From the NCBI GenBank assembly GCA_934633695.1, contig CAKTYT010000003.1, positions 62,001 to 126,000 of the forward strand: a DNA stretch of 64,000 nt, in the 5' to 3' direction. Below are positions 34,125 through 44,346 of this stretch, piece after piece. The notes below the pieces were generated by a model. It ran no database searches and was not told where the DNA came from. It saw nothing but the letters and a program-made list of their open reading frames with translations. Source of the DNA: an uncultured Clostridia bacterium. GTDB lineage: Bacteria; Bacillota; Clostridia; Christensenellales; CAG-138. The translations under genes and the position numbers were made by a program. Positions within the stretch are counted from its first letter, which is position 1. The number at the start of each line of letters is the position of its first letter.

Positions 34125-35172
34125 AACACTTGTTTGCGTTTTATTAATACTGCTCGTATTCTTAAACGGATGTACGCACAAAATCACTCTGACAAAGCCA
34201 ATGTCGGATGAGATAACTGGTACTGCTGCGGGAATAAAGAAACTTGCAGGAGTTGATAACGATGCATCCTTGCTCTCGAGAAAAGATATTTTTCCGGCCG
34301 GAAGTTCCGTCTGTGATTGGACGGCCTTTGCTTTTGCAATTTCCGGTGTGGAAGAGGACTATAACACGTACCTTTGTTCTCTTGCTGATTATGTCGAAAT
34401 TGCGATGTGCGAGAAGGGGTGCCTTGATAAAACCAAAGCAACAGAATACCACCGTATTGCCATGACGGTGCTTGCTCTTGGTGGTGATCCCACGGCATTT
34501 TCAAAAGGTGCGGATGGGAAACCTGTCGATCTAATCGAACTCGGCACCTACAATTTCGATGGGGATCTTGGCGGTCAGGGACTTAATGGCTACATCTTTG
34601 CACTTATAACACTTGACATCGGTAATTTTGCGATTCCGGAAAATGCAAATTATACACGCAGAGACATCGTGAATGCAATTCTTGAAGCCTGTGAGCCCGA
34701 AGGAGGGTTTGGACTCGAAAAGGGAGCGTTTGACGTTGACATAACGGCAATGGCGATCCAGGCACTTTCACCATATTATGGCAGCCAAAATGCAATTTCA
34801 ATTGGTGTGTCTCCGGGGGAAATTGCATCTGCTGTCGACAGGTCAATTGAAAGACTTGCTTCCGTTATGACAGATAATTGCACCTTTGTTTCGTATGGTT
34901 CGGAAAATGTTGAGTCAACAGCTCAGACAATTATAGCTCTTTGCTCGCTTGGAAAGGATCCGACCAAGGAGGAAATGTTCAAACGTGGCGGCAGGACTAT
35001 TGTTGACGGAATGCAAAGTTTTCTTCTACCGGGAAATATTTACAGACATTCCACTGAAAACTTTGATGGCAACCTCATGTCAAGCGAACAGGCAATGCTG
35101 GCACAAATTGCTCTGTATAAACTGAACAATGGCTTGGGTAGACTTTACAGCATTCAATTGGGAGAGGGATAA
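34108..35172 (+). CDS. Lipoprotein with alpha/alpha-toroid (transcobalamin/prenyltransferase-like) fold
   Basis: 354 residues. Signal peptide and lipobox LNGC (Cys22) indicate attachment to the cell membrane. The body has repeating helical pairs with toroid-type motifs: YHRIAMTVLALGGDP, GLNGYIFALITLDIG, EPEGGFGLEKGAFDVDITAMAIQAL, VESTAQTIIALCSLGKDP and SSEQAMLAQIALYKL. This is the pattern of squalene-cyclase/prenyltransferase alpha-alpha barrels, also the fold of the N-terminal domain of transcobalamin and intrinsic factor. Its neighbour carries the matching C-terminal domain type (DUF4430), and both lie behind a cobalamin riboswitch, so corrinoid binding in two chains is a strong inference. 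RBS AAGGAG; overlaps the preceding gene by 17 bases. Confidence 0.8.
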   Translation: MKKRFKTLVCVLLILLVFLNGCTHKITLTKPMSDEITGTAAGIKKLAGVDNDASLLSRKDIFPAGSSVCDWTAFAFAISGVEEDYNTYLCSLADYVEIAMCEKGCLDKTKATEYHRIAMTVLALGGDPTAFSKGADGKPVDLIELGTYNFDGDLGGQGLNGYIFALITLDIGNFAIPENANYTRRDIVNAILEACEPEGGFGLEKGAFDVDITAMAIQALSPYYGSQNAISIGVSPGEIASAVDRSIERLASVMTDNCTFVSYGSENVESTAQTIIALCSLGKDPTKEEMFKRGGRTIVDGMQSFLLPGNIYRHSTENFDGNLMSSEQAMLAQIALYKLNNGLGRLYSIQLGEG

Positions 35173-35189
35173 GCAGAAAAGGAGAAAAA

Positions 35190-36131
35190 ATGATTACAGA
35201 TGAAATAAAAAAAGAGATAAAGAAGGTCATCATCGGCAAAGACGATGTTATCAGTAAGGTGCTCCTGGCTATACTCGCACGTGGGCATGTGCTGCTTGAG
35301 GATGTTCCCGGAGTAGGTAAAACAAGTCTTGCTCTGGCATTTTCAAAGGCACTCGGACTTGACTGCAAACGCATCCAGTTCACCGCAGATACCATGCCGT
35401 CCGATGTTGTGGGATTCAGTGTTTTTGAAAAAAACAGTTCCCGCTTTGTGTACAAGCCGGGAGCTGTTATGACGAACCTGTTGCTTGCTGATGAAATCAA
35501 CCGAACTTCGAGCAAAACTCAGTCGGCACTCCTTGAGGCAATGGAGGAGGGAAAAGTCACGGTTGACGGGGTTACACACGACCTTCCGGTGCCATTCACA
35601 ACGCTTGCTACGGAAAATCCAATAGGTTCGGCCGGTACTCAGCTTTTGCCCGTTTCTCAGCTTGACAGATTTATGCTTAAGCTCAGTATGGGATATCCTG
35701 ACAGAGCCAGCCAGGTTGAAATTATGCGTGACAGACACCACGCTAATCCGATTGATGCCGTCAAACCCGTCTGTACGGCGGCAGATCTTTCAAAGTTGAT
35801 TGAGGATGTGCAGAGTATTTTTGTCAGCGATGCTGTCTACGAATACATTGCAGAGCTGACGGAAAGGACAAGGGTTCACCCGATGATAAAATTCGGAGTC
35901 AGTCCAAGAGGAGCCTTGGCAGTATGTCGGGCAGCGAAGGCACATGCCTGCCTTGAACAACGCGATTACGTAAATGCCGATGATGTTGTTTATGTATTTT
36001 CGGATGTTTGCTCACACCGCATTGTTCTCGGTTCAAAAGCGAGGATACGCGACTGTACTGAGCAATCGGTCATTGCCGAGATAATATTGGGATGTAAAAA
36101 ACCCGGTATTCGGGAGTTTTCACGCAGATGA
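35190..36131 (+). CDS. MoxR-family AAA+ ATPase
   Basis: 313 residues, cytoplasmic. Walker A EDVPGVGKTS, Walker B LLADEINRTSSKTQSALLEAMEEG, sensor LATENPIGSAGTQLLPVSQLDRF and a C-terminal lid with VSPRGALAVCRAAKA are textbook MoxR. MoxR ATPases act as chaperones that mature or insert metal cofactors into partner proteins, typically with a DUF58 protein. Here the stop overlaps the ATG of the DUF58 gene (ATGA at 36128-36131), and a transglutaminase-core membrane protein follows, a very common trio. Its insertion between corrinoid-system genes suggests work on the surface proteins of this operon. Confidence 0.95.
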   Translation: MITDEIKKEIKKVIIGKDDVISKVLLAILARGHVLLEDVPGVGKTSLALAFSKALGLDCKRIQFTADTMPSDVVGFSVFEKNSSRFVYKPGAVMTNLLLADEINRTSSKTQSALLEAMEEGKVTVDGVTHDLPVPFTTLATENPIGSAGTQLLPVSQLDRFMLKLSMGYPDRASQVEIMRDRHHANPIDAVKPVCTAADLSKLIEDVQSIFVSDAVYEYIAELTERTRVHPMIKFGVSPRGALAVCRAAKAHACLEQRDYVNADDVVYVFSDVCSHRIVLGSKARIRDCTEQSVIAEIILGCKKPGIREFSRR

Positions 36132-37297
36132 ACAAGAAAAACAGGAGAAACGTTGTAAATATTGCCGTACATGCCGTTCTTATTGTTTTCTGCTTGGGAA
36201 TTTTCATAAAGGAGCCGTCACTTTTGACAATGGTACCTATGTGTCTGCTTCTAATCATTCCGCCTTTGAATTATGCCATTAACCTGATTGCATCCAAACA
36301 CGTTTGCATCAGTGTTCGCTCCGTCGCTTCTTGTCAGAGGAATGACTCAAACAGAGGAAGTGATACAGGGGAAAGCTGTCCGTGCAGTGTTCGTCTTTTC
36401 AATAAGAGCGTTATTCCGCTTCCGTTCATCCAATGTACTCTGAGCCTTGTGAACAGTTTGAACGGTGAGCAGAAATTTATCACCGTACGCTGCCATGCCG
36501 CTGCCTTGTCAGAATGTGAAATGCAATTTTGTGTTTCGAACAGCCATACGGGTTGCGTGAATGTGAATATCGTTCGTGCAGAGATCATGGATATTTTCGG
36601 TGTTCTGCCGGTGAAAATGAAGTCGGCGGGCAACGAAAGGTCAGAAGCCATGTGTATGTTTCTTCCAAAAGTGTTTGAGATTGACTTTGCGAATGACAGG
36701 CGATTCTCTCCCGACAGTGACAGCTGCGATTACGCCCCGGGTAAGAGAGGGTCGGATTTCACAGAAGTACTTCAGCTCCGACCGTATGAGGAGGGAGATT
36801 CGATAAAGCACATTCACTGGAAAGTCTCTTGTAAGTCGGACAAGCTTATAGTTCGTGAAGCCAGCTTTCCGATTATTCATTCATTGCTCGTTTTAATGGA
36901 TGTAAACAAGTGCACACCGGATGAATGCGATGCAGTGTGTGATGTTACAGCTTCAGTCTGCTCTGCACTTCACGATGCAGGTTCTGCATTCACTCTGCTT
37001 CGAACCAAGGACGGCGAGGTTGAGCTTCATGAAGTGCAGCCTGAGGCAGAACTTCTGCCGGCAATAGAATGGTTGATCGAATGTGAGCCTTGCAGTCAGG
37101 CTTATGAAAATTATGTTTTGGAAAACGGAACTCCTGAATTCGGCAGGGTAATTTTTATCGGTAAGTCGTTTGGAGAAAGTGCAGCAGAGTTTTGCAGTGC
37201 ATCGGAAACAAAAATACTGCTTTGCGGAATTGAAGGCTTCGGGCAGCATTTTGATGCCGAAAATATTGAGGAAAGCATAATAAAACTTAAAATATAG
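36128..37297 (+). CDS. DUF58 membrane protein, MoxR partner
   Basis: 389 residues. Two N-terminal TM helices (about 9-27 and 33-50) precede an extracytoplasmic/beta region and the DUF58 domain with its signature RPYEEGDSIKHIHWKVSCKS and DKLIVREASF (about 215-245), leading into a von Willebrand-A-like fold (LLVLMDVNKC). DUF58 proteins are obligate companions of MoxR ATPases; molecular function is poorly known. Translationally coupled to moxR, and followed 8 bases later by the transglutaminase gene. Confidence 0.9.
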   Translation: MNKKNRRNVVNIAVHAVLIVFCLGIFIKEPSLLTMVPMCLLLIIPPLNYAINLIASKHVCISVRSVASCQRNDSNRGSDTGESCPCSVRLFNKSVIPLPFIQCTLSLVNSLNGEQKFITVRCHAAALSECEMQFCVSNSHTGCVNVNIVRAEIMDIFGVLPVKMKSAGNERSEAMCMFLPKVFEIDFANDRRFSPDSDSCDYAPGKRGSDFTEVLQLRPYEEGDSIKHIHWKVSCKSDKLIVREASFPIIHSLLVLMDVNKCTPDECDAVCDVTASVCSALHDAGSAFTLLRTKDGEVELHEVQPEAELLPAIEWLIECEPCSQAYENYVLENGTPEFGRVIFIGKSFGESAAEFCSASETKILLCGIEGFGQHFDAENIEESIIKLKI

Positions 37298-37305
37298 TTT
37301 GGTTT

Positions 37306-39573
37306 ATGAAGAGAAAGATCAAAAATGGAATAAAAATTGAGAAACGCTGCAATGTGCAGGGGAAGTGTGTCCATCCATTCCGCACCATTGTGATGCTCCG
37401 TTCGATTCTGTTTGCTGCAGGACTAAACTTTGTTTCTTCGTCACTGTTTTCAACGCTTGAAATCTCACCCATTCTTTTGACGGCAATAGAGGTACCGTTT
37501 TGCTGTCTCGTGTGTTTCCCGTTCAGTGGAAAACGCAGTGGCATTGCAATACTTACCAGCTGTGCAGCCTTGCTTTTATACTTGGCTATCGCTTTACCGC
37601 AAATTAAACAGGGGATAGGACTGCTGATGAATGATTGCATAGATGCTCTCATTCGAATGGATGGAAAGATAAGGCTTAGTGTTACGGTGGAAAAAGTAAA
37701 TCCAATTTGGATTCTGATGCTTTTCTGCGGTATAAATGTCATGCTTTCATCGAAACTTGCTTCATCTAAATGTGCTGCTTTACCGATTTGTACGACGGCA
37801 GCTGTGCTTATTTACGTATTAGTCGGACTTGCCCCATCGCCATGCGGAGCAGCTTTGCTCACTGTTGCAAGTCTGACAGGGGTCATGTATGCACCTTCCG
37901 GAGTCAAACCAATAGCTACTGTTTCGAGCAGAGGAAATTTTTTGTCCGCTGCCGCAGGCATTGTATCGATTCTGCTGCTGATTTCAGCTGCCGTCTGCCT
38001 TGCACTGCCTTTTGCCGGCTTGTGCGAAAATAAGCTGTCGAGCGAGTTTGAACAATCGGTTCATCATGCTTTGTTTGACAGCAGCTCAAACATTATGCCC
38101 GAGGGCAGACTTTCATCCGTTACGGCAAGGAAGAAATCATCTGCTCCGGCACTGATCGTTAATTTCGGGCAGAATGAAACAAAAAAAACTGCCTTTTCGA
38201 GTTATTTTCGGGGCATGACGGGGGAGGTATACACGGGCCACAGCTGGGACACGCTGCCAAAGGAACAGCTGGTTAAGTACAATGATCTTTTCTATTGGCT
38301 TCATAAAAGCGGCTTCTATGCCCAATCTCAGCTTGGCACGGCAGTTAATGCCGTTATGCAGGCAGAGGCGGAAACGTCTGAAATAATGATTGAAAATATT
38401 TCTGCATGCAAGAGGTTTCTTTACCTCCCGTACACCGCACTGGAAAGTGAGCTGCTCGATACGTCATACATAGGGGACTCATCGTGCCTGCGTAATCGAA
38501 GAGCAGGTTCAATCTGCAATGTGGTTTGTGCATCGGAAATTCCGGCACTTCAATATATTCAACATGTCGCTGCTGGACAGGACAATGAACTAACGGCAAA
38601 CTACATTGCGGCAGAAAGAGCGTATTCGGCATTTGTTCATGAAAACTATTTGCAGCTTACTCCCGAATCAACTGCTGTGATGGCGAGAATCTTCGGTGCG
38701 GAACCGGAGGAACTGAAATTGAAAGGTGTTCTTAATCTTGTGTCCTCAGCTTTGAGCGAGAGCATTGTCTACGATGAAGAGGTTAAGGGGTCTTGCGGCG
38801 AAAATGATTTTGCAACCTACGTCCTTGAGGTGAGTAAACGCGGTTATGACGTCCATTATGCTTCGTGTGCAGTGTTGATGCTTCGATATTTCGGAGTTCC
38901 GTCGAGGTACGTTGAAGGTTACTGCCTGGGAAAAACTGTTTCGCCATACGGAGCTGTAACGTTGACAGAAGAGAATGCTCATGCGTGGGCAGAGTACTAC
39001 ATAGAAGGTGTGGGCTGGATACCATTTGAGGCAACCCCGGGTTATGAAAGCAATATAGGGGATAATCAGTCGGAGGTCGATGATTTGGATGATCCTGACG
39101 ATCCGGATAATCCAGATGATTTTGATAATACCTACAAGAATGATAAGCTCCCTGACATAAGCCTTGCACGTCCACCGAAAAAGTTAAACTCTGGGAACAG
39201 ACTCAAGCTGAGCAAGGCAGTGTTCCTATTGCTCTTGCTTAGTCTTCTGTTGATCCTATTGCTTATTCTTGTCCTGAGAAGAGTATTGCTCAGAAGATCA
39301 ATTTCAAGGATGCTCTGTGCCGACAACAATGAATCTATAGCAATGATGTTCGGTTATGCAACGATGCTGAGAAAAGCAGTTGGAATGACGGATCTGATAG
39401 AATGCGAAGTCATTTCGTTAAACGATGAAGCGGTGTTCAGCAATCACCGTATGAGTGATGAGCAAAAAGCCGCAATGCAAGACTATCTGGAAAAGACATT
39501 GGCAGAATGTATTCGTTCAAGATCGTTTTTTAAACGCATTTATGACCGTTTTATTGCCTGCCTTTACATATAA
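37306..39573 (+). CDS. Membrane-bound transglutaminase-core protein (TgpA/DUF3488-like)
   Basis: 755 residues. Five or six TM helices in the first 230 residues, a large extracellular region, a transglutaminase-like papain-fold domain (about 480-580) and a TM helix near 640 with a cytoplasmic tail. The catalytic triad is visible: Cys in VHYASCAVLMLRYFGVPSRY, His in ENAHAWAEYY and Asp/Glu-type third position in WIPFEATPGYE. Members cross-link, hydrolyse or transfer acyl groups on extracellular proteins. An Asp-rich linker (DDLDDPDDPDNPDD) separates the domain from the last TM. Third gene of the MoxR-DUF58-TGase trio; together they may process or anchor the secreted proteins encoded on either side. 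Confidence 0.9.
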   Translation: MKRKIKNGIKIEKRCNVQGKCVHPFRTIVMLRSILFAAGLNFVSSSLFSTLEISPILLTAIEVPFCCLVCFPFSGKRSGIAILTSCAALLLYLAIALPQIKQGIGLLMNDCIDALIRMDGKIRLSVTVEKVNPIWILMLFCGINVMLSSKLASSKCAALPICTTAAVLIYVLVGLAPSPCGAALLTVASLTGVMYAPSGVKPIATVSSRGNFLSAAAGIVSILLLISAAVCLALPFAGLCENKLSSEFEQSVHHALFDSSSNIMPEGRLSSVTARKKSSAPALIVNFGQNETKKTAFSSYFRGMTGEVYTGHSWDTLPKEQLVKYNDLFYWLHKSGFYAQSQLGTAVNAVMQAEAETSEIMIENISACKRFLYLPYTALESELLDTSYIGDSSCLRNRRAGSICNVVCASEIPALQYIQHVAAGQDNELTANYIAAERAYSAFVHENYLQLTPESTAVMARIFGAEPEELKLKGVLNLVSSALSESIVYDEEVKGSCGENDFATYVLEVSKRGYDVHYASCAVLMLRYFGVPSRYVEGYCLGKTVSPYGAVTLTEENAHAWAEYYIEGVGWIPFEATPGYESNIGDNQSEVDDLDDPDDPDNPDDFDNTYKNDKLPDISLARPPKKLNSGNRLKLSKAVFLLLLLSLLLILLLILVLRRVLLRRSISRMLCADNNESIAMMFGYATMLRKAVGMTDLIECEVISLNDEAVFSNHRMSDEQKAAMQDYLEKTLAECIRSRSFFKRIYDRFIACLYI

Positions 39574-39597
39574 ATATTTATGAGGAGGTTTTCTTTG

Positions 39598-42500
39598 ATG
39601 AAGAAACTATCAAGAGCTGCAGCGGCATTTATTTGTTTTGCAATGCTGCTTGTCTGCACGAACCCGACAGCGGTACTTTGTGCAGAGCTGCTCAGGAGCG
39701 GTGGGAGCTTCTATCTTACCGCATCAACGGCTTCAGATGTTATTATTGAACCAACGAAAGTTGATTACGAAAACGGTCAAACGATAGCGGAAGCCCTTAT
39801 GAACAGCGGACATGTGTTTAGTGGAATTGAAAACGGTTTTATTACCGCCATTGACGGCATAGAGGGCAACTACATTATATTTTACGATTGTGCAGATGGC
39901 TCTGATGAATGCAGCTATGACCTAAGCGTGATTGCTTCTCCCGAAACTATAACTGCAATCGGGTTCGCCGAAGCAGAAGTAGGCTCAAAAGAAATGATTG
40001 AACTTATCGGGCTTTGCGGAGAATACAACTGCATGGATAACGGCGTTAAAAATTATCCCGATGCCATAGCAGCATATGAAGCAGCACTTCGAGAACTCCG
40101 TTCCGCAGGCTCGGAACGTGCTGCTGAACTCAAAACAGCTCTTGCTGATGCGATCCGCAGTTACGAAGCTTATCTTGCAGGGGAGAAATATCCCATCAAC
40201 TTTGTTGTTACGCAGAATGGCGAGGCATTTGAAAGTCCTGTTATTACCGTGACTGATGTTTATGGCAATAAATCGACATTCAACGGAACCACCGCTTACG
40301 CTCATGCGGGAACGTCAACATATTCGGTATCTGATGGCGGCTGCAATCGTATTGAAGGAAGTTTTGTTGTTACGACTCCTGCTGAAGGAGAAGAGTATTC
40401 TCCTGCGACAATAGAAGCGGCTCTTCCGTTTGGCGAATGGTTCGGCGACATTATTATTCATGCTGACAGCGGTTCGCTCAATGAACTTTATGACACAAAT
40501 CAGGATTATGCTACCCACACTGCAACCTATCGCATTGAGGATACGAACAGAGGAAGTGTATACATCTACATAACCCGCGGTGCCGATTTGCCGGCTGACA
40601 CCGTTAAAACTTATGCTTGTTACGTTGATATAAACGGAAGGGATAATTCTGATGGTTCTGTATCCGCAAACAATAAGGGGTGGGAAAGTTCATATACGGT
40701 TCTCACGAATTTGTGGCAGAAGAACAGTATGGATGAACGTGAATTCGACCTTGAAGCTCGCTATGCAATCGGCAATCAAATGCAGATTCAGTCCTTCCGG
40801 CTCGTATTTGAACGCATACCGACACTCGAAACTCTAAGTATTTCAGGCAATGAAACCGTTATACCGATGCAGTTCTCTCCAATGGTTCAGAATTATTCTG
40901 TCGATACTGTCGCAGAAACGGCAGTTGTGAACTACGTACCGGTTCTTGAGGATTACAGAGTCTTTGTTAATGGCAGTGAAGAGCAGAGCGAGGTTGCACT
41001 TGGCGGAGTCGGTGAAACAACAGACATAGAGATTACTGTCGAGTATTTTAATGAATCGCTTAACGCAAATCGTTCATTCAGCTATACGGTTGCAGTGACC
41101 CGTTTGCAGGCAGCACAGTTTACGCTGAGAGTTCCTGACGGGACCGAAGTTGATGTTCTGAACGATGCGGGCAGTGTTATCGCCTCTTCCGGCGAAAGTG
41201 TCGGTGCAGATGGCTGCAATGAAAAGGTCTACTACCTCACTCCGGGTGAAAATTATTCCTATATTGCGACAAAAGACTCGTACTATCATACTACTGCATC
41301 GTTTACGGCTGTCGATGCCGGAAATGTTACAGTTGCAAAGCCTGAAAACACTGCGAAACTGTCGAACATAGGTGCTTACTCCGGACGCAACGTTGGCAAT
41401 GCGAATACAAGAGCATACGATCTCGACAGGGAGTTTAATTCTGTCGAACACGAGTACTTCTTCAGCGTTTCAGATGCAAACTCGTTCTTCTACCTCAAGG
41501 CGACCGGTGCCGATGAGGAGTATGAAATCCATGCACTGTACAATAAGCAGACGACAATCGCCATAACAAATGGCGTTGAAGTGGACAAGCTCATCGATTC
41601 TGCCGTTGAAGACTCTTCAGCCGCAGTAGCCTGCGGTCAGTTCATTGCCGGAAACTGTGGTTATTCCAACCTTATGACCGTAAGACTTTCAAAGACTGTT
41701 GATTCTGTACTGTACTATCAGGACTATTTCTTCACAGTACGGCGTGAAGTGAGCTTTAAAGACCTCACTGCGTCATCCGAATCAGGTGCTGTTGTACTTC
41801 GAGATGCGGAAGGAAATATCATCAAGTATGATCGAGACACAACCGATTACTATGCCTCCGTACCAATCAGCCTTCGAAGCTTTTCTGTGGAAGCAACTTT
41901 TAGGAGCATTTCGAGTGAGACAGCTCCAAACAAAGGCGGTTACTATGTTCTTGTAAACGGTGTGCGTTATGATGATGTTTCTGCTGTTGAGATTGAGCTT
42001 GATCCGGTTCTTTCAGAGGAAAATATCGAAGTGGCCTGTTGTCACATCGATACGAATTCCGTACATAGCACTTACACTATCCATGTTGCAAAGACAACTC
42101 CGACTAAAGTGCGGTTTATTACGAGCCCTGATGATGCAATTGTCTTTGTGACGTCCAACATAACCTCGCTGCCAATTTCGAGGGATGATGATGGGACATA
42201 CAGCCTTATCCCCGGTGACAGCTACACCTACAGCGTTACCAAAGCGGGCTATGTCGGCGTATTTGAAAGCGACTTCGTACCTACAGTTAGAGAGGATGTT
42301 TTCAATGTCAATGTATCTCTCAACTTGGCAGAACCTAACACGGAGCTGAATCCGAATCTTGATGCACAGTGGCCGACATTCCGTGCAAATGAGTTTAACA
42401 ACGGCGTTGTGGACTATCCGATACCAACAACTGCAAATGATTCCGTTCTTTATTGGGCATCGCAGTTTGGCAGCGGTTATGGTTCAAATGCTTGCAGCTG

Positions 42501-44337
42501 TCCGATTATCGTTGATAATTATCTGTATGTCTATGCAGGAATGAACATTTACAAAATTGACAAGATGAGTGGTGAAACTGTGCGTGAAAAGCCAATGGCT
42601 GCAAGCTCAAGTTTTGCAATAAACTCACCTACATATGCAGACGGCATGATTTTTGTCGGCCTCTCAAACGGACGAATCCAGGCCTTCGATGCTGTTACGC
42701 TTGACTCTCTCTGGCTCTACACCGATCCGAACGGCGGCCAGCCTAACTGTCCTATTGTCTACAATAATGGCTATATCTACACCGGTTTTTGGAAGAGCGA
42801 AACGGGTGATGCAAGCTTTGTCTGTGTTTCCGTCACTGATGAAGATCCATCGGTCGGAAATGAAACGAAAGTTGCCTCCTGGCGTTATGTCTCAAAGGGT
42901 GGATTCTACTGGGCAGGTGCTTATGCTTGCGACGAGTTTGTTCTCATCGATACTGATGACGGTGAAAGCGGATACACAACCGGATACAGTAAGGTTCTCT
43001 CATTCAATCCGTCCACGGGCGAGCTTCTTGGAAGCATTACTCTCCCGCACCCCGGCGATGCACGCAGCAGCGTAACATTTGTTCCGGATGGAACAGATGC
43101 TTCCGGTACGGCTTATTTTACGACTAAAGGTGGATATTTCTACTCTGTCCACGTGGAAAACGACGGTGCTTTTACTGACAATTCGCTTCGTTTTATCAAG
43201 CTGTATAACTATGCGGATGATGCAAATAATCCTGCAATGAGTACATGCACACCGACCGTTTATAACGGCAGAGCTTATATCGGGGTTTCAGGCACTTCGC
43301 AGTTTGGTGCGTATTCTGGTCACAATATCACCGTAATAGACCTAAACGAAATGCGGATTGCGTACACCGTCAGGACAAAGGGATATCCTCAGACTAGCGG
43401 CGTTCTAACAACCGCATACGACAACGGAGATGGAACGGTTTACGTCTACTTCTTTGACAATTATACTCCGGGCATGCTCAGAGTCATTGAAGACCGTCCC
43501 GGCCAGACAGAACCTATCCATGTGACGCAGGAAGTTTGCCAGGGTGAAACTTATGATTGTGCTCCGGTCCTCTTTACTCCTGACGGAGCCCAGGCACAAT
43601 ATGCGATTTGCAGTCCTATTATAGATTCAGACGGCACTATCTATTTCAAAAACGACTCTGCATTCTTAATGGCAGTTGGCAGTACTGTCACCGAAATTGA
43701 AATTGCAAATGCTCCCGAAAAAACCATTTACTCGGAGGGCGAGAGCTTTGATCCCACAGGAATGGAAGTCGTTGCACACTATACGAACGGTACTTCAAGA
43801 GTGATAACCGGTTATGCAACGTATTCTACTGCTCCGCTCACGCAGGATGATGCACTGTTCCAAATTTCTTACCCTGACACAATGTATCAGGATAAGGATG
43901 GTGTTCCCGGTACTGAGTATCATGCTCCCGTCGGCATAGTAAACCTTACGATAAATCCTTCGCAGGCTTCCTACACCATTACCTACACGGTAAATGGCGA
44001 AGAATACGCTGTTCAGACCTATCGTGAGGGGGATGCAATCGTTGTGCCGGAATATGCAGTTCCCGATGGCTATGTTTTCAGCGGCTGGATCGTACCTGAA
44101 GCCATGCCTGCTGAAAACCTCACCGTCAATGCGGAGCAGAGATTAGTTGGCGATATTGACGGCAGCGGCAGACTTGATGCATCCGACGCTTTGCTAGTTA
44201 TTCGAATGGCACTTGGAATACTCCAAAGGCCGGAGAATAACACCATGGACTTCCTTGTTGCCGATTTTGACGGCGACGGACTAATTACATCCATTGATGC
44301 TTTGCTGATTATCCGCAGGGCAATGGAAATAGAATAA
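39598..44337 (+). CDS. Giant secreted beta-propeller protein with Ig-like, InlB-like and dockerin domains
   Basis: 1579 residues. Signal peptide of about 30 residues (cleavage near VLCA-ELL). The N-terminal third has beta domains including a segment with VDYENGQTIAEALMNSG, a helical FIVAR-like stretch, and cadherin-like beta-sandwich motifs. Residues about 919-1360 form a PQQ/quinoprotein-like beta-propeller (repeats such as NSPTYADGMIFVGLSNGRI, CPIVYNNGYIYTGF, CTPTVYNGRAYIGVSG). Then a bacterial Ig-like group-3 domain (about 1364-1452), an InlB/Flg_new repeat and a type I dockerin (DIDGSGRLDASDALLVIRMA ... DFDGDGLITSIDALLIIRRA). ATG 39598 follows GAGGAGG; the ATG at 39580 overlaps that site and is rejected. 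In the riboswitch operon. Confidence 0.85.
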   Translation: MKKLSRAAAAFICFAMLLVCTNPTAVLCAELLRSGGSFYLTASTASDVIIEPTKVDYENGQTIAEALMNSGHVFSGIENGFITAIDGIEGNYIIFYDCADGSDECSYDLSVIASPETITAIGFAEAEVGSKEMIELIGLCGEYNCMDNGVKNYPDAIAAYEAALRELRSAGSERAAELKTALADAIRSYEAYLAGEKYPINFVVTQNGEAFESPVITVTDVYGNKSTFNGTTAYAHAGTSTYSVSDGGCNRIEGSFVVTTPAEGEEYSPATIEAALPFGEWFGDIIIHADSGSLNELYDTNQDYATHTATYRIEDTNRGSVYIYITRGADLPADTVKTYACYVDINGRDNSDGSVSANNKGWESSYTVLTNLWQKNSMDEREFDLEARYAIGNQMQIQSFRLVFERIPTLETLSISGNETVIPMQFSPMVQNYSVDTVAETAVVNYVPVLEDYRVFVNGSEEQSEVALGGVGETTDIEITVEYFNESLNANRSFSYTVAVTRLQAAQFTLRVPDGTEVDVLNDAGSVIASSGESVGADGCNEKVYYLTPGENYSYIATKDSYYHTTASFTAVDAGNVTVAKPENTAKLSNIGAYSGRNVGNANTRAYDLDREFNSVEHEYFFSVSDANSFFYLKATGADEEYEIHALYNKQTTIAITNGVEVDKLIDSAVEDSSAAVACGQFIAGNCGYSNLMTVRLSKTVDSVLYYQDYFFTVRREVSFKDLTASSESGAVVLRDAEGNIIKYDRDTTDYYASVPISLRSFSVEATFRSISSETAPNKGGYYVLVNGVRYDDVSAVEIELDPVLSEENIEVACCHIDTNSVHSTYTIHVAKTTPTKVRFITSPDDAIVFVTSNITSLPISRDDDGTYSLIPGDSYTYSVTKAGYVGVFESDFVPTVREDVFNVNVSLNLAEPNTELNPNLDAQWPTFRANEFNNGVVDYPIPTTANDSVLYWASQFGSGYGSNACSCPIIVDNYLYVYAGMNIYKIDKMSGETVREKPMAASSSFAINSPTYADGMIFVGLSNGRIQAFDAVTLDSLWLYTDPNGGQPNCPIVYNNGYIYTGFWKSETGDASFVCVSVTDEDPSVGNETKVASWRYVSKGGFYWAGAYACDEFVLIDTDDGESGYTTGYSKVLSFNPSTGELLGSITLPHPGDARSSVTFVPDGTDASGTAYFTTKGGYFYSVHVENDGAFTDNSLRFIKLYNYADDANNPAMSTCTPTVYNGRAYIGVSGTSQFGAYSGHNITVIDLNEMRIAYTVRTKGYPQTSGVLTTAYDNGDGTVYVYFFDNYTPGMLRVIEDRPGQTEPIHVTQEVCQGETYDCAPVLFTPDGAQAQYAICSPIIDSDGTIYFKNDSAFLMAVGSTVTEIEIANAPEKTIYSEGESFDPTGMEVVAHYTNGTSRVITGYATYSTAPLTQDDALFQISYPDTMYQDKDGVPGTEYHAPVGIVNLTINPSQASYTITYTVNGEEYAVQTYREGDAIVVPEYAVPDGYVFSGWIVPEAMPAENLTVNAEQRLVGDIDGSGRLDASDALLVIRMALGILQRPENNTMDFLVADFDGDGLITSIDALLIIRRAMEIE

Positions 44338-44346
44338 GGTGTTGCA

